Origin: Terriglobia bacterium
Lineage (GTDB): Bacteria; Acidobacteriota; Terriglobia; Acidiferrales; UBA7541
Direction: 5' to 3'
DNA: 64,000 nucleotides
NCBI GenBank assembly: GCA_020073375.1
Contig: JAIQFG010000014.1
Span: 1-64,000, forward strand
Made by a program: the position numbers and the translations under genes. Below are positions 27,049 to 36,346 of the stretch, piece after piece. The notes beneath the pieces are model-generated. The model was not told the DNA's origin. It worked only from the letters and a program-made list of their open reading frames with translations, and searched no databases. Numbering within the stretch: the first letter of the stretch is position 1; each line of letters begins with the position of its first letter.

Positions 27049-27113
27049 GTAGCGCCCGCCTTCAGGCGGGCACGCGGTCAATGGCAAAGTGCCCGCCTGA
27101 AGGCGGGCGCTAC
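27049..27113. repeat. GTAG-headed inverted pair, CGCCCGCCTTCAGGCGGGC family
   Basis: GTAGCGCCCGCCTTCAGGCG at 27049 and its reverse complement ending at 27113, separated by about 20 bases. Each arm is also a hairpin. It lies between convergent genes and is likely their transcript end. Confidence 0.9.
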
Positions 27114-27135
27114 AAAACCTGGCAATGCCGCGTGA

Positions 27136-28260
27136 TTAGATCTTAAGAATTTTCGCGGCTGTGCCGCCCAAAATTAATTTGCGCTGCTCGGAATTCAAAT
27201 TGAGCCGCTCGACTTCCTGGACGGGCTGGGTGTATCCCACTTCATAGCAGTAATCGCTGCCCAGCATGATGCGATCCACGCCAACCTGGGAAATGACGTA
27301 CTCCAGCAGCGGCTTGGAATGCGTGATGATGTCGTACGTAAAGCGCTGCAAATAGGCGCTGGGCGCATGCGCGCATTGCTTGGCCGCGGCGATTACGTTC
27401 CAGCCGTGATCGAGACGCCCGATCAGGTTCGGCAGCAATCCTCCCGCATGCGGCAGTGTGACCTGCAACCTGGGATGACGATCGAGCACGCCGCCGAAGA
27501 TCAAGTGGCACGCGGCGATCGTTGTGTCCATGGGAAAAGAAACCAGATTGGTAAACGAAAACGGCTGCATGCGCTTGCCGCCGACGGTCGGCGACAGGGG
27601 ATGCAGGAAAATGGGCAGGTCGAGCGCTTCGATGCGCGTGTAAATGGGCTCGAACAGCGGATCGTCCAGATCATGGCCGCCGATAAAAGTTCCCATATAC
27701 ACGCCGCGCACGCCGGGAAGTTTGCTGACTCGATTCAGCTCGTCGACGGCGAGGTCGGGATCGAGCATGGGGAGAGTGGCGAGAACTACGAAGCGGTCGG
27801 GATGGGCTTGACGCGCGGCGACGGCCGCGTCATTCCAGGTTCTGGCAAGCTGGAGAGCGAGCTTGCCGCGAACCCAGTACGTCATGGGCCCGGTGAGTGA
27901 AAGCGCTTGAACCGAGATGCCTTGCGCGTCCATGTCCGCCAGGCGTTCCTTGAGGTCAATAAATTTCGAGGGCAGGGGGCCATTCGCATAGTCGGGAGTC
28001 TTGAAAAAGAAGCCTTGGTCGGTCATGCGGAACTCGGAGCCGTAGCCTTCCGCGGGGAAGAGATCGAAATATGCTTGCGGAAAATAATGCGCGTGGATGT
28101 CGATCGCGCGCGTAGCGGCGGATTTTTGCGCGGGCGGTGGCGCGGGCTGAGCGAGTGCGTCTTTCATTCCGCCCGCCGCGGTGACCGCGGCAGCAAGACT
28201 TCCCTGCAGAATTTCACGGCGCGACAATCCCTGGCGGCCGCATTCCGGTTTCCGCTTCAT
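27136..28260 (-). CDS. Tat-exported amidohydrolase (ACMSD-like family)
   Basis: 374 residues; the start at 28260 follows GGGAGA and yields a twin-arginine signal (SRREILQGSLAAAVTAAGG). The mature protein is an amidohydrolase-2 TIM barrel: metal ligands HAH (DIHAHYFP), LPIFLHPLSP, TLPHAGG and the catalytic aspartate in LGSDYCYE. The family contains decarboxylases such as aminocarboxymuconate-semialdehyde decarboxylase and hydroxybenzoate-type decarboxylases. Export is unusual for these enzymes but seen in Acidobacteria. The substrate is unknown. Confidence 0.8.
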   Translation of the reverse strand: MKRKPECGRQGLSRREILQGSLAAAVTAAGGMKDALAQPAPPPAQKSAATRAIDIHAHYFPQAYFDLFPAEGYGSEFRMTDQGFFFKTPDYANGPLPSKFIDLKERLADMDAQGISVQALSLTGPMTYWVRGKLALQLARTWNDAAVAARQAHPDRFVVLATLPMLDPDLAVDELNRVSKLPGVRGVYMGTFIGGHDLDDPLFEPIYTRIEALDLPIFLHPLSPTVGGKRMQPFSFTNLVSFPMDTTIAACHLIFGGVLDRHPRLQVTLPHAGGLLPNLIGRLDHGWNVIAAAKQCAHAPSAYLQRFTYDIITHSKPLLEYVISQVGVDRIMLGSDYCYEVGYTQPVQEVERLNLNSEQRKLILGGTAAKILKI

Positions 28261-28355
28261 GGAGCTATCTCCCGGATCCGATTTTCTTGGAGCGATAGGG
28301 TCGCGTTCTTTTTCGAGGTAGACGTTAGGTCGCGCGGTGCGGCAAGTCAAGCAGA

Positions 28356-28430
28356 GTTGGACAGGCTTCAGCCTATCGGGCTTACAATTCGCTGCGCGCA
28401 AAAAGCAGACAGGCTGAAGCCTGTCCTACT
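28356..28430. repeat. Inverted pair of the GGACAGGCTTCAGCCTGTC family
   Basis: Left arm starts GTTGGACAGGCTTC (one base off GTAG); right arm is AGACAGGCTGAAGCCTGTCCTAC ending at 28429. The stop codon of the PspC gene directly abuts the right arm. Confidence 0.85.
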
Positions 28431-28762
28431 TAAGCCGCATTTGCAGGAGGATGTACGGGCGCCGCCGAGACCGCGACGGCATGCTCGCGAGCCTTCGGAA
28501 TAATGATCCACGCGAGCAGGTACGCGACCACGCCGCCGACAATTCCGCCGGGGACGATCGACAGCACCAGCCAGATCAGGCGTACGACCGTGGGATCGAC
28601 GTCCAGATATTCGCCGATGCCGCCGCACACGCCCGCGATTTTCGAGTCCGTGGCGGAAAGCGTCAACTGCTTGTACGAGCCCCGCTGCTGTTGCCGCGCG
28701 CCGCACGACGAACAATAACTGGATGAATTGGCGATTTCCCTGCCGCAATGAGAACAGAACAT
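28430..28762 (-). CDS. PspC-domain protein with N-terminal zinc ribbon
   Basis: 110 residues; a near-perfect site GGAGGTGA precedes the ATG. Residues 1-22 are a zinc ribbon (C3, C6, C17, C20). The PspC domain follows (about 33-95: SKIAGVCGGIGEYLDVDPTVVRLIWLVLS, then a membrane hairpin ending LLAWIIIPKA). PspC proteins sense or counter inner-membrane stress; the ribbon-PspC fusion is frequent in Acidobacteria. No other psp gene is nearby. The TAA stop is followed at once by a GTAG-headed repeat. Confidence 0.9.
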   Translation of the reverse strand: MFCSHCGREIANSSSYCSSCGARQQQRGSYKQLTLSATDSKIAGVCGGIGEYLDVDPTVVRLIWLVLSIVPGGIVGGVVAYLLAWIIIPKAREHAVAVSAAPVHPPANAA

Positions 28763-28869
28763 ATCTCACCTCCGGGAAACCAACCTCAGGCGGTCTTAAC
28801 CATCAGGCAAGTCGGTCTCCATCGCCTCATTGTACTGCTACTTAAATCATTTGAGGCACAATCCTCGAC

Positions 28870-28945
28870 GGGTCATCAGGGGCTAAAGCCCTTCCCGTTC
28901 GATGGTTTGGATGTCGCGGCTGAAGCCGCGACCCACAAAGATTAT
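28870..28945. repeat. Two adjacent hairpins (GGGGCTAAAGCCC and GTCGCGGCTGAAGCCGCGAC)
   Basis: The first stem is at about 28879-28891 and the second at 28914-28933. They lie in the divergent region between the PspC and M28 peptidase genes and resemble the hairpin cluster at 37281-37403 rather than the GTAG families. Confidence 0.65.
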
Positions 28946-29038
28946 TTGAGAGACAACCCATAGAAACACACCGGGCTGCGACGCGCCATTTCCCCATGTT
29001 CTCAAGGTAAGATATTTCGCGGGATTGGGAGCAGAAAA

Positions 29039-30580
29039 ATGCGCAAGCGGACAAAACTCGCGTGTGTGCTCGCGCTGTTGTTTGCCGCGTGGACGCTGGC
29101 GGCGCAGACGGAGTGGCCCGCGCCCGACCCCGCGGCGATTTCCACATTTGAGGAGCAGGGGCTTCATCACTCCCAGGTCATGGACATCTTGAGCTACTTC
29201 ACCGACGTGTACGGCGCGCGTCTGACGAATTCGCCGAACATTCGCGAGGCCGCCGAATATGCGGTGAAGACGCTGGGTTCGTGGGGGCTTGCCAACGTGC
29301 ATGAGGAAACGTGGGGGCCGTTCGGGCGAGGGTGGTCCAATGAGTTGATCGAGGCCAATGAAATTTCACCGCGGCATTTTTCGTTGATTGCGTATCCGAA
29401 GGCGTGGACGCCGGGAACGAACGGACCGGTGACGGCCGAAGCGGTCTACGCAAAAATCGAAAAAGAGGAAGATTTCAGCGCGTATCGCGAAAAGCTCAAA
29501 GGGAAATTCGTGCTGACGGCGCCGCTGCGGGCAGTCGAAGCGCATTTTGACGCGCCGGGGCATCGCTTCACCGATCAGGAATTGGCGGACCTGGCGCAGC
29601 CTCCCGCTGCTCCCCGCCCGCCGGACCCTGCCGCGCGCGAACGCGCGCTTGCGCAGGCGCAATTCAACGTGAAGCTGGTGAAATTCCTGACGGATGAAAA
29701 GGCGGCGGCGTGGCTGGAACCTTCGCCGCACGACGGCGGAACGATTACGGTGCAGGCCGGCGGCTCGCGCGATCCCAAGGAGCCGATGGTGCTGCCGCGG
29801 CTGGCCGTCGCCATCGAGGATTACGGGCGCATCCTGCGCACGCTGCAAAAAAATATTCCCGTGACGCTGCAGATCAACATTGCCAGCAAGTTTTACGACA
29901 ACAATCCGGATTCGTTCAACATCCTTGCGGAAATTCCTGGAACGGACAAGGCCGATGAAGTGGTGATGCTGGGCGCGCACTTCGATTCCTGGGACAGCGG
30001 CGCGGGCGCCACCGACAACGCCGCGGGCTCGGCCGTGATGATGGAAGCCATGCGCCTGCTGAAAACGTCAGGGCTGAAGATGCGGCGCACCGTGCGGCTG
30101 GCATTGTGGACCGGTGAGGAAGAAGGCCTGCTCGGTTCGCGCGCCTACGTGGGCGCGCATTTCGCCGAACGGAAAGACATGAAACTGAAGCCCGATTACG
30201 CCAAACTTTCCGCCTACTTCAATGTGGACAACGGCACGGGAAAAATCCGCGGGATTTATATGCAGGAAAATGAAGCCGCGCGGCCCGCGTTCGAGAAGTG
30301 GATGGAGCCCTTCAAGGCGATGGGCATGACCACGCTGGCGGTGCGCGGCGTGGGCGGCACCGATCACGTTTCGTTCGACGAAGTAGGCTTGCCGGGGTTT
30401 CAATTCATCCAGGATCCCATCGAGTACGACACGCGCACGCATCACACGAACATGGACCTGTACGAGCGGCTGCAGGAAGAGGACTTGAAGCAGATGGCCG
30501 TGATCGTGGCGTCGTTCGCGTACATGACGGCGAATGCCGAGCAGATGATTCCGCGCAAAGTAGTGGGAAAGGGCCAGTAG
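29039..30580 (+). CDS. Secreted M28-family metallopeptidase
   Basis: 513 residues; GGGAG lies 7 bases before ATG and a signal peptide ends at LAAQ. The catalytic domain (about 285-500) has GAHFDSWDSGAGATDNAAG with the first zinc ligands, WTGEEEGLLGS with the general-base glutamate, FNVDNGTG, and the late histidine in THHTNMD. A PA-like insert (about 130-270) lies between the N-terminal helix and the catalytic core. M28 enzymes are di-zinc amino- or carboxypeptidases; this one would act in the periplasm or outside the cell. Its stop codon is the TAG of the repeat at 30577. Confidence 0.88.
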   Translation: MRKRTKLACVLALLFAAWTLAAQTEWPAPDPAAISTFEEQGLHHSQVMDILSYFTDVYGARLTNSPNIREAAEYAVKTLGSWGLANVHEETWGPFGRGWSNELIEANEISPRHFSLIAYPKAWTPGTNGPVTAEAVYAKIEKEEDFSAYREKLKGKFVLTAPLRAVEAHFDAPGHRFTDQELADLAQPPAAPRPPDPAARERALAQAQFNVKLVKFLTDEKAAAWLEPSPHDGGTITVQAGGSRDPKEPMVLPRLAVAIEDYGRILRTLQKNIPVTLQINIASKFYDNNPDSFNILAEIPGTDKADEVVMLGAHFDSWDSGAGATDNAAGSAVMMEAMRLLKTSGLKMRRTVRLALWTGEEEGLLGSRAYVGAHFAERKDMKLKPDYAKLSAYFNVDNGTGKIRGIYMQENEAARPAFEKWMEPFKAMGMTTLAVRGVGGTDHVSFDEVGLPGFQFIQDPIEYDTRTHHTNMDLYERLQEEDLKQMAVIVASFAYMTANAEQMIPRKVVGKGQ

Positions 30581-30651
30581 GACAGGCTTCAGCCTGTCGG
30601 TTTAGATTTTGCCGGCGCCGCAAAAATGCGACAGGCTGAAGCCTGTCCTAC
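30577..30651. repeat. GTAG-headed inverted pair filling the gap between two convergent genes
   Basis: GTAGGACAGGCTTCAGCCTG starts at 30577 and its reverse complement ends CCTAC at 30651. The TAG of the left arm (30578-30580) is the stop codon of the M28 gene, and the TAG of the right arm (minus strand, 30650-30648) is the stop codon of the DUF4175 gene. The whole 67-base gap is the element. Confidence 0.95.
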
Positions 30652-33600
30652 TTGGTGGTCTTGCTCAATCTGCGGTAATACTCGGCGACGGGTTCTTCAT
30701 AGCCTTGCGGCACGTTTTTCGTATCGCCGCTCCGGACCTGGCCGGATTGTTTGTCGTCGAGCTGGCGGCGCAGTTGCAGCTCCAGCTTATCGACGTCGGC
30801 AAGCACTTGGGAATGCAGCTGCTCGACCAGCGCGGGATTGCCTGGGAAACGCGCCGGGTCGAGGCGTTCCATTTCGCGGATCAGATCCTGGACTTGCTTT
30901 TCCATTTCCGGATCCTGCTGCACGGATTGGCGAAGCTGATTCAGTTCGCGCATGCTGTCATCATAAGAGCGCTGCGTGGGAATCGGAGAATTGTCGGGCT
31001 GAATCGGCGAGCCGCCGCGCGGCGTGTTGTTTCCCGTGTCGTAGTTGCCGTATAAATCGCCGTAGGCTCCGCCGCCGGGATTCGTGTTGCGATAGCCATA
31101 GCCGTAATTGTTGCCGCCGCCGATTCTCGATCCCGGGCCGCCGGCGGGACCGCCGCCCATTTGTCCATTTTGCTGGCCGCCTTGCTGGCCGCCCTGTTGC
31201 CCGCCTTGCCCACTTTGTTGGCCGCCTTGCTGTCCTCCACCCTGGCCATTCCCTTGTTGGCCCTGCCCTTGCTGGCGACCCTGGCCGTCGCGTGACAAAC
31301 CGCCGTTTTGGCCCCCCATCTGATTGCGCAGGCGCTCGACGCGGTTCAGCGCGGTTTCCAGTCCTTGCTGCTGCGAATCGTTGCCCGGCTGCGGGGCCGC
31401 GCCCATGGCTTGCTGCGCGTCCTGCAGGCCTTTTTCCAGGCGCTGCATGCCGGCTTGAATTTCCGGCTCCATGCCGTTCGCATTGGGATCGATGCCGCGG
31501 CGCATCCAGTCGGATCCGCGCTGAATGCGCGCGCGCAGATCGGACTGCTGCATGTCGCTCAGGGCATCGCGCAATTTCGTGGACGTCGCGGACTGCTTGT
31601 TTCCGGCAAGTTCGCGCGCCGTGTCCTGCAGGCCTTTTTCGAGCTTGCCCATATCATCGGCCAATTGCTGGCGGTCGTCGGCGAGTTTCTTGCGGTCCTG
31701 CGCGTTGGTCTGGAATCCTCCGCCGTTCGCGAACATCTGGCGGATGCGGTCGGACTGGCCATTCTCTTCGTTCTTCAAGCGGCTGGCTTCCTGAGACAGG
31801 GCATCGACCTTCGAGGACGATTGCTGCTGGCGCATGCCGCCAAGCAGGTCGGTGGCTTCCTTCAAGCGGTCGGCGGCGCGGCGCGCTTCGGCCTCACTTT
31901 GCTGCGGAGAGGTGGCGCGGCGCATGTCGTCGGTGGCCTGGCGCAAGCGGTCGAGCGCCTGCTGGACGCGAGGATCGCCGGAACCCGATTTTCCATTCGC
32001 GCCGGATTGCCCCGAACTCGATTGCCCTGAACCCGATTGCCCCGAAGACCCGGAAGAGGAACTTCCCTGCGAGCTGCTCTGGGATTGAGAGCCGTTCTGG
32101 CTGTTGCTCTTCGCCATTTGCTCCATCTGGCGCTGCAACTCTTCGGCCTGGCGGCGCAGCATTTCCTGCTGCCAGCGCTGTTCGGAACTTTGCTGGGCGT
32201 TGCGCTGCTGCTGGGCGAGTTCTTCCTGGCGTCGCGCGAGTTGATCCAGCTTTTGCATCGCTTCGTCGATATCTTTTTCCTGCTGGCTTTGCGAGCCTGC
32301 GGTCTGCGCGGTCTCGTACTGGTTTTTTTCCGTGTCCAGTTCCAGATCGAAGAGGCTCGCGAGATCGCGTCCTGCTCCGCCGCCAGCACCACCGCCGCCT
32401 CCGCCATTGCCAAACGCAACCTGAATCTGGCGGAACGTGGCCTCGGCGCGCAGCAAATGTTGCAGCGCCTTTTGCTCGTCGGGAAGGGCGTCCTGCCACT
32501 TCTGCTGCTGCAATTTTTCGGAGGCGGGGCCCATGGCGTCGGCCGCGGCGTTCATGTTTTTCACGAAGCTGCCGAATTCCTCGTTTTCCTGGGAAAGTTC
32601 GCGGCTTTGCATGCGCCCGGCGAGGGATTTGGCCTGATCGCGCAGCTTGGACTGCACGCCGGAAAGGAACTTGGCCGCTTCGGCGGCCGCCTGCTGCGTC
32701 GCGGTTTTGTCGCCGCGATGCTTCCAGGTCTCGGCGATGATTTCCTCTTCGCGCTGGGAAATGTTGTTCTGATCCTGCTGTCCTCCGCCGCCCCCGCCCC
32801 CTCCGCCGCCGGCCTGCGACTGTGAAAATTCGCGCTCGAAGGGATCGGCCTGGATGAAGGAGATATCGGTGCGGGATTCTGCGCGCGCGTCTTTCGCGAT
32901 CGCGTAAACGCTAACCACGTCGCCCGGGATCAGTTTAAAATCCTCCAGGGAAATCGTGGTCGAACCGTCGGCCTGCTTGACGCCTTTTTGTTTCAACAAA
33001 TCGATTGTTTTTTCCGGCTCGCCATTCACCGAATAGTGCAGCGTCATTTCGGAAAGGCCGAATTCGTCGTCGGCCTTTACCGCGACGGTGACCTCTTCGA
33101 TGGGGCTGGCGCGGTAGTCGTGGCCGGGGCGCGCGATGAGCACGTTGGGCGGCTCGGCCTTGCGCGCTTCGATGAAGAAATCGTTCGACAGGCGCACGGG
33201 CTGGCCCTGGTCGAGGACCGCAACGTGGTACACGCCGTCTTTCTCCATGCGAATCGTGCCCTTATAACGGTTGCCCTCGCCGGCAGTGAGGCGAATCTGC
33301 TGCTGGCTTTCGGCGCTTGAATTTGCGCTCGTGCCCGCGCCGGTGTCCACCACCAGCACTCCGTCGCTGAGCGGCTTGTCGGTTTCGATTTCCAGGTTGG
33401 CGTCCGTGCCTTCCACCGCGCGCAGATCGCCGCCGCGTTCCTCGGCCACGTCCTGCAGATGCGTCCAGGAAGGATAGTGATAGGTGACGCGGACATTCTT
33501 CACGCCGGGAAGATCGAGAACGCGAATATTAAAATGCTTGGAGTGCAGCGGGCCGGCCTCCACGTAGTATTCGACGCTTTCCGGAAGCCCCGCGAAAATA

Positions 33601-34334
33601 AATTGGTAACCGGAGGCCCCGGCCTGCGGGCGCATGGCCACCTGGTCCCACTTCGAGGCGCTCTGATAGCGCGCGTACAGGCGCACGTCGCTCGATTGCA
33701 GGCCGATGAGCTGCGCGGTCACTACCTGGTCGGAATTCCTGCGGACGGTGATGTCGCCGGGAACAACTTGAAGATCGTAGAATGGAGCGGCGCCCTCGCG
33801 CGGTGTTGCGGCCCAGAGCAGCGCCGCACCATGGCCCAGGTATCCGGGACCGGCAAGGATCATCCACACCAGAACGCAAAGCGCGGCACCGCCGACTCCG
33901 AGAAATGCGGCGAGTTTGCGGTCGGGAACCAGGCGCGCCGGTTCCGCTCCGCGCGCAACATCCAGGGTATCGGCCGCGAGTAGATCGAGAAACGGCTCGC
34001 GCGCGCGGGCGTCGCGTTCGGCAAACGTCACCAGGCGCTCCTGGAATTCGGGGAAGACGGTTTCAGCCTGGCGGGCCGCCCTTCGACGGTTGAGAGCAGC
34101 CACAGGCAGGGCAATCCCAAACGTGATGGCCAGAACCAACGCGAACAGAAGCGCGACGCGCGCGCTGGTGATGCTCCAACCTGAGAAAGCGAACGCGTTG
34201 GTGATCAGAACCAGGACAACGGTGGCAACAAGGGCAACCGAAGTGAGGACAGCGGCGCCGCGTACCAGCGCGCCCAGGCGCAAGCGTTTTTCCAATCGCT
34301 GGATATAGGAGTTGAGCTGGTCCCGAACGCTCAT
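30648..34334 (-). CDS. Giant DUF4175 membrane protein with coiled-coil and Gln/Gly-rich tail
   Basis: 1228 residues; the start at 34334 has GGAGG 4 bases upstream and overlaps the previous gene by 4 bases (ATGA). Two N-terminal membrane helices (about 20-49, 55-82) and a third at about 144-166 anchor the protein. Beta-rich periplasmic domains (170-500) follow, then a Gly-run (near 510), a long helical coiled coil rich in Q, E, R and S (about 520-1000) and a Gln/Gly tract (about 1000-1080: QGQGQQGNGQGGG). The C-terminal helices resume before the end. It is the terminal gene of the MoxR/vWA locus. The family function is unknown; a periplasmic scaffold is inferred. Confidence 0.85.
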   Translation of the reverse strand: MSVRDQLNSYIQRLEKRLRLGALVRGAAVLTSVALVATVVLVLITNAFAFSGWSITSARVALLFALVLAITFGIALPVAALNRRRAARQAETVFPEFQERLVTFAERDARAREPFLDLLAADTLDVARGAEPARLVPDRKLAAFLGVGGAALCVLVWMILAGPGYLGHGAALLWAATPREGAAPFYDLQVVPGDITVRRNSDQVVTAQLIGLQSSDVRLYARYQSASKWDQVAMRPQAGASGYQFIFAGLPESVEYYVEAGPLHSKHFNIRVLDLPGVKNVRVTYHYPSWTHLQDVAEERGGDLRAVEGTDANLEIETDKPLSDGVLVVDTGAGTSANSSAESQQQIRLTAGEGNRYKGTIRMEKDGVYHVAVLDQGQPVRLSNDFFIEARKAEPPNVLIARPGHDYRASPIEEVTVAVKADDEFGLSEMTLHYSVNGEPEKTIDLLKQKGVKQADGSTTISLEDFKLIPGDVVSVYAIAKDARAESRTDISFIQADPFEREFSQSQAGGGGGGGGGGQQDQNNISQREEEIIAETWKHRGDKTATQQAAAEAAKFLSGVQSKLRDQAKSLAGRMQSRELSQENEEFGSFVKNMNAAADAMGPASEKLQQQKWQDALPDEQKALQHLLRAEATFRQIQVAFGNGGGGGGAGGGAGRDLASLFDLELDTEKNQYETAQTAGSQSQQEKDIDEAMQKLDQLARRQEELAQQQRNAQQSSEQRWQQEMLRRQAEELQRQMEQMAKSNSQNGSQSQSSSQGSSSSGSSGQSGSGQSSSGQSGANGKSGSGDPRVQQALDRLRQATDDMRRATSPQQSEAEARRAADRLKEATDLLGGMRQQQSSSKVDALSQEASRLKNEENGQSDRIRQMFANGGGFQTNAQDRKKLADDRQQLADDMGKLEKGLQDTARELAGNKQSATSTKLRDALSDMQQSDLRARIQRGSDWMRRGIDPNANGMEPEIQAGMQRLEKGLQDAQQAMGAAPQPGNDSQQQGLETALNRVERLRNQMGGQNGGLSRDGQGRQQGQGQQGNGQGGGQQGGQQSGQGGQQGGQQGGQQNGQMGGGPAGGPGSRIGGGNNYGYGYRNTNPGGGAYGDLYGNYDTGNNTPRGGSPIQPDNSPIPTQRSYDDSMRELNQLRQSVQQDPEMEKQVQDLIREMERLDPARFPGNPALVEQLHSQVLADVDKLELQLRRQLDDKQSGQVRSGDTKNVPQGYEEPVAEYYRRLSKTTK

Positions 34335-36346
34335 AGGTCCTCCTGCTGTGGGGCTACCAAGTATCGATCCGCAAGCAGGGACTCGGCGAGGGCTGCGGCG
34401 AATACTAGAAACATAATATACCACCATAAACTGTAGGGGCGCGTCTGTTCCTGCGTTGCACCCTGGGCGGCGGCCTGCTGCTCCCCGGTCCCTGAGTTTC
34501 CGCGCCATAGCGACAGCGTTTCGTCCGGAATTACTTCCAGGTTGGATTCGCGGCGGTCTGGATTTACGCCGACCACGTCCTGGCGGCCGCTCGCAAGCTT
34601 CAATTCGTAGAAACCGGCGCGGGTCAGCTGATACGTCTGCGCGGTGGTGGCCTCTTTCAGCGACAACGGCCTGCGGCCATCCGGATCGGTCACTTCGACG
34701 CCCACCGACTGCTCCTTCGAGTTGCGAAGTTCGAGGAAGGAATCGACCGTGCGCGAGCCGCTGCGGCGCTGCGTGCCGGAAAGGTAGAGCGCGGTCTGCT
34801 GCACGAAGGGCACAAAAACCGGGTGAAGCGGAAAATCGTTGGTGATGTTATCGAGCCCGGAAGTAAATAGCAGAACCTTGCCTTCACCCATTTTCTTTTC
34901 GATCAGCAGCGGCGTCTGGTCCGCCAGGCGCGCGACCACGCGCGCGTCGCCGGGATCCACCTTCACCGCAAAATAAAATTTTACGCCGGACCAGCGGTCC
35001 ATATTTTCCAGCGAAGGAAAGGAAGGATCGGACTCGCCCGCGTTCAAATAGCGGTCGCCGGTGCGGGCGTAGTCATGGGAATCCAGGACATTGCCGCCGA
35101 ACACGGGAATGCGCGCGGCATGAGCTGCCGCGGCTCCTTCGGCAATCCACACGCTGCCTCCGGCCTGCACGTATCGCAGCAGTTCGGTCTCGAGAGATGC
35201 GGGAACCGAGATCAGGTCGGAGAGAACCACGAATGCATACTTCGAGAGCGGCATGCTGGACGCCTGCCCGGCGCTTACCGTGTCCAGGGTGAACGCGGCC
35301 TGCTCGGCGGAAGCCAGCGCGGATTTGAAATAAAGCGGCGAGCGCGAGTCCGCCGCATCGGACACGAACAGGGCGCGGCGTGGATCGGAGCGCTCGACGG
35401 CGAACTGGCTCACATCGTCGGCGGCAAATCCATCGGCGGAATCGATTCGCACTTCGCAGCGCGTGAAGCCGTAGGGCACGTCCAGCGACTGGAACTCGAC
35501 CGTGGCGCGGCCGTTCGCGGGCACATCGACCGTTTTGGTTGCGGCAGTCTTGCCATTCACCATCAATGAAACCGTGCGCGTGGCTGCCGGGGTGCCAAAC
35601 CCCGCAACTACGGCCTGCACGCGCGTTTTCTTCGGATCCCACACCTGGCCCGGAGCGTTGACGCTTTCCACCGTCCAGTTTCGCGTGGAATCCTTGGCCA
35701 CCGGATGCAGAACGAGCGAAACGTTTCCGGGCAGAGCGAGCTCCGAAAAACTTGCGGGCATGGCGGATTTCTGTGTGTCGCTGAAAAAGTGAAGCTCGAT
35801 GGGAGTGGGCACGGCGCCGGAAAGCGAGCGCACGGCGCGTGACAGCTCGCCGTAATTCGCGCGGGAGTCGCCCGGCTGCAGACTGTCGATGGCGGCGCGC
35901 AGCGCGCCTCCATCGAGCGACGGCTGCGTGAGCGCTTGGAGCTGCGAGCCCAGCGCCATGATTTGCGAGCGGTTGCCGGCCGGACGCGAATCGAGAACGG
36001 CAAGCGCTTCCCGGCGCGCATCGGCCAGGCGCGTTCCCGCCCGCATGGAGAAGGAATCGTCGATCACCAGGAGTAGCAATTTTTCGCCGCTCATGTTCGC
36101 GGCCGTGCGATTGATGAACGGATTGGCGAAGGCCAGCACCAGCAGCGCAAACAGCAGCGCGCGCAGCGAGAGCAGCAGCAGGTAGCGCAGGCGGCGGTGC
36201 TTGATCGAGCTCTGCGTGCGCCGCTCGAAAAACATCAGCGAGCTGAACGGGCGCGGGTTCGTGGTGTGCCGCCGCAGCAGGTGCACGTAAAACGGCACGG
36301 CCAGCGCGGCAAGTCCCGCCAGAAACCACGGAGCGAACAGGCCCAT
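34331..36346 (-). CDS. BatA-type membrane protein with von Willebrand A domain
   Basis: 671 residues; GGGGAGGGA precedes the ATG, which follows the previous stop directly. The N-terminal BatA hairpin (about 5-80: FLAGLAALAVPFYVHLLRRH, then RALLFALLVLAFANPF) precedes a vWA domain with the metal-site motif DDSFS (96-100). The middle is beta-rich; a second Rossmann-like region (about 340-480) resembles the glutamine-amidotransferase-like fold, and a membrane helix ends the protein (SLWWYIMFLVFAAALAESLL). Such proteins work with MoxR ATPases in metal- or cofactor-dependent assembly in the envelope. Confidence 0.88.
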   Translation of the reverse strand: MGLFAPWFLAGLAALAVPFYVHLLRRHTTNPRPFSSLMFFERRTQSSIKHRRLRYLLLLSLRALLFALLVLAFANPFINRTAANMSGEKLLLLVIDDSFSMRAGTRLADARREALAVLDSRPAGNRSQIMALGSQLQALTQPSLDGGALRAAIDSLQPGDSRANYGELSRAVRSLSGAVPTPIELHFFSDTQKSAMPASFSELALPGNVSLVLHPVAKDSTRNWTVESVNAPGQVWDPKKTRVQAVVAGFGTPAATRTVSLMVNGKTAATKTVDVPANGRATVEFQSLDVPYGFTRCEVRIDSADGFAADDVSQFAVERSDPRRALFVSDAADSRSPLYFKSALASAEQAAFTLDTVSAGQASSMPLSKYAFVVLSDLISVPASLETELLRYVQAGGSVWIAEGAAAAHAARIPVFGGNVLDSHDYARTGDRYLNAGESDPSFPSLENMDRWSGVKFYFAVKVDPGDARVVARLADQTPLLIEKKMGEGKVLLFTSGLDNITNDFPLHPVFVPFVQQTALYLSGTQRRSGSRTVDSFLELRNSKEQSVGVEVTDPDGRRPLSLKEATTAQTYQLTRAGFYELKLASGRQDVVGVNPDRRESNLEVIPDETLSLWRGNSGTGEQQAAAQGATQEQTRPYSLWWYIMFLVFAAALAESLLADRYLVAPQQEDL

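Noticed and set aside
30626-32740. 704-residue plus-strand frame over the DUF4175 gene
   Set aside because: Arg/Gly/Ser-rich antisense of a Gln-rich coiled coil.
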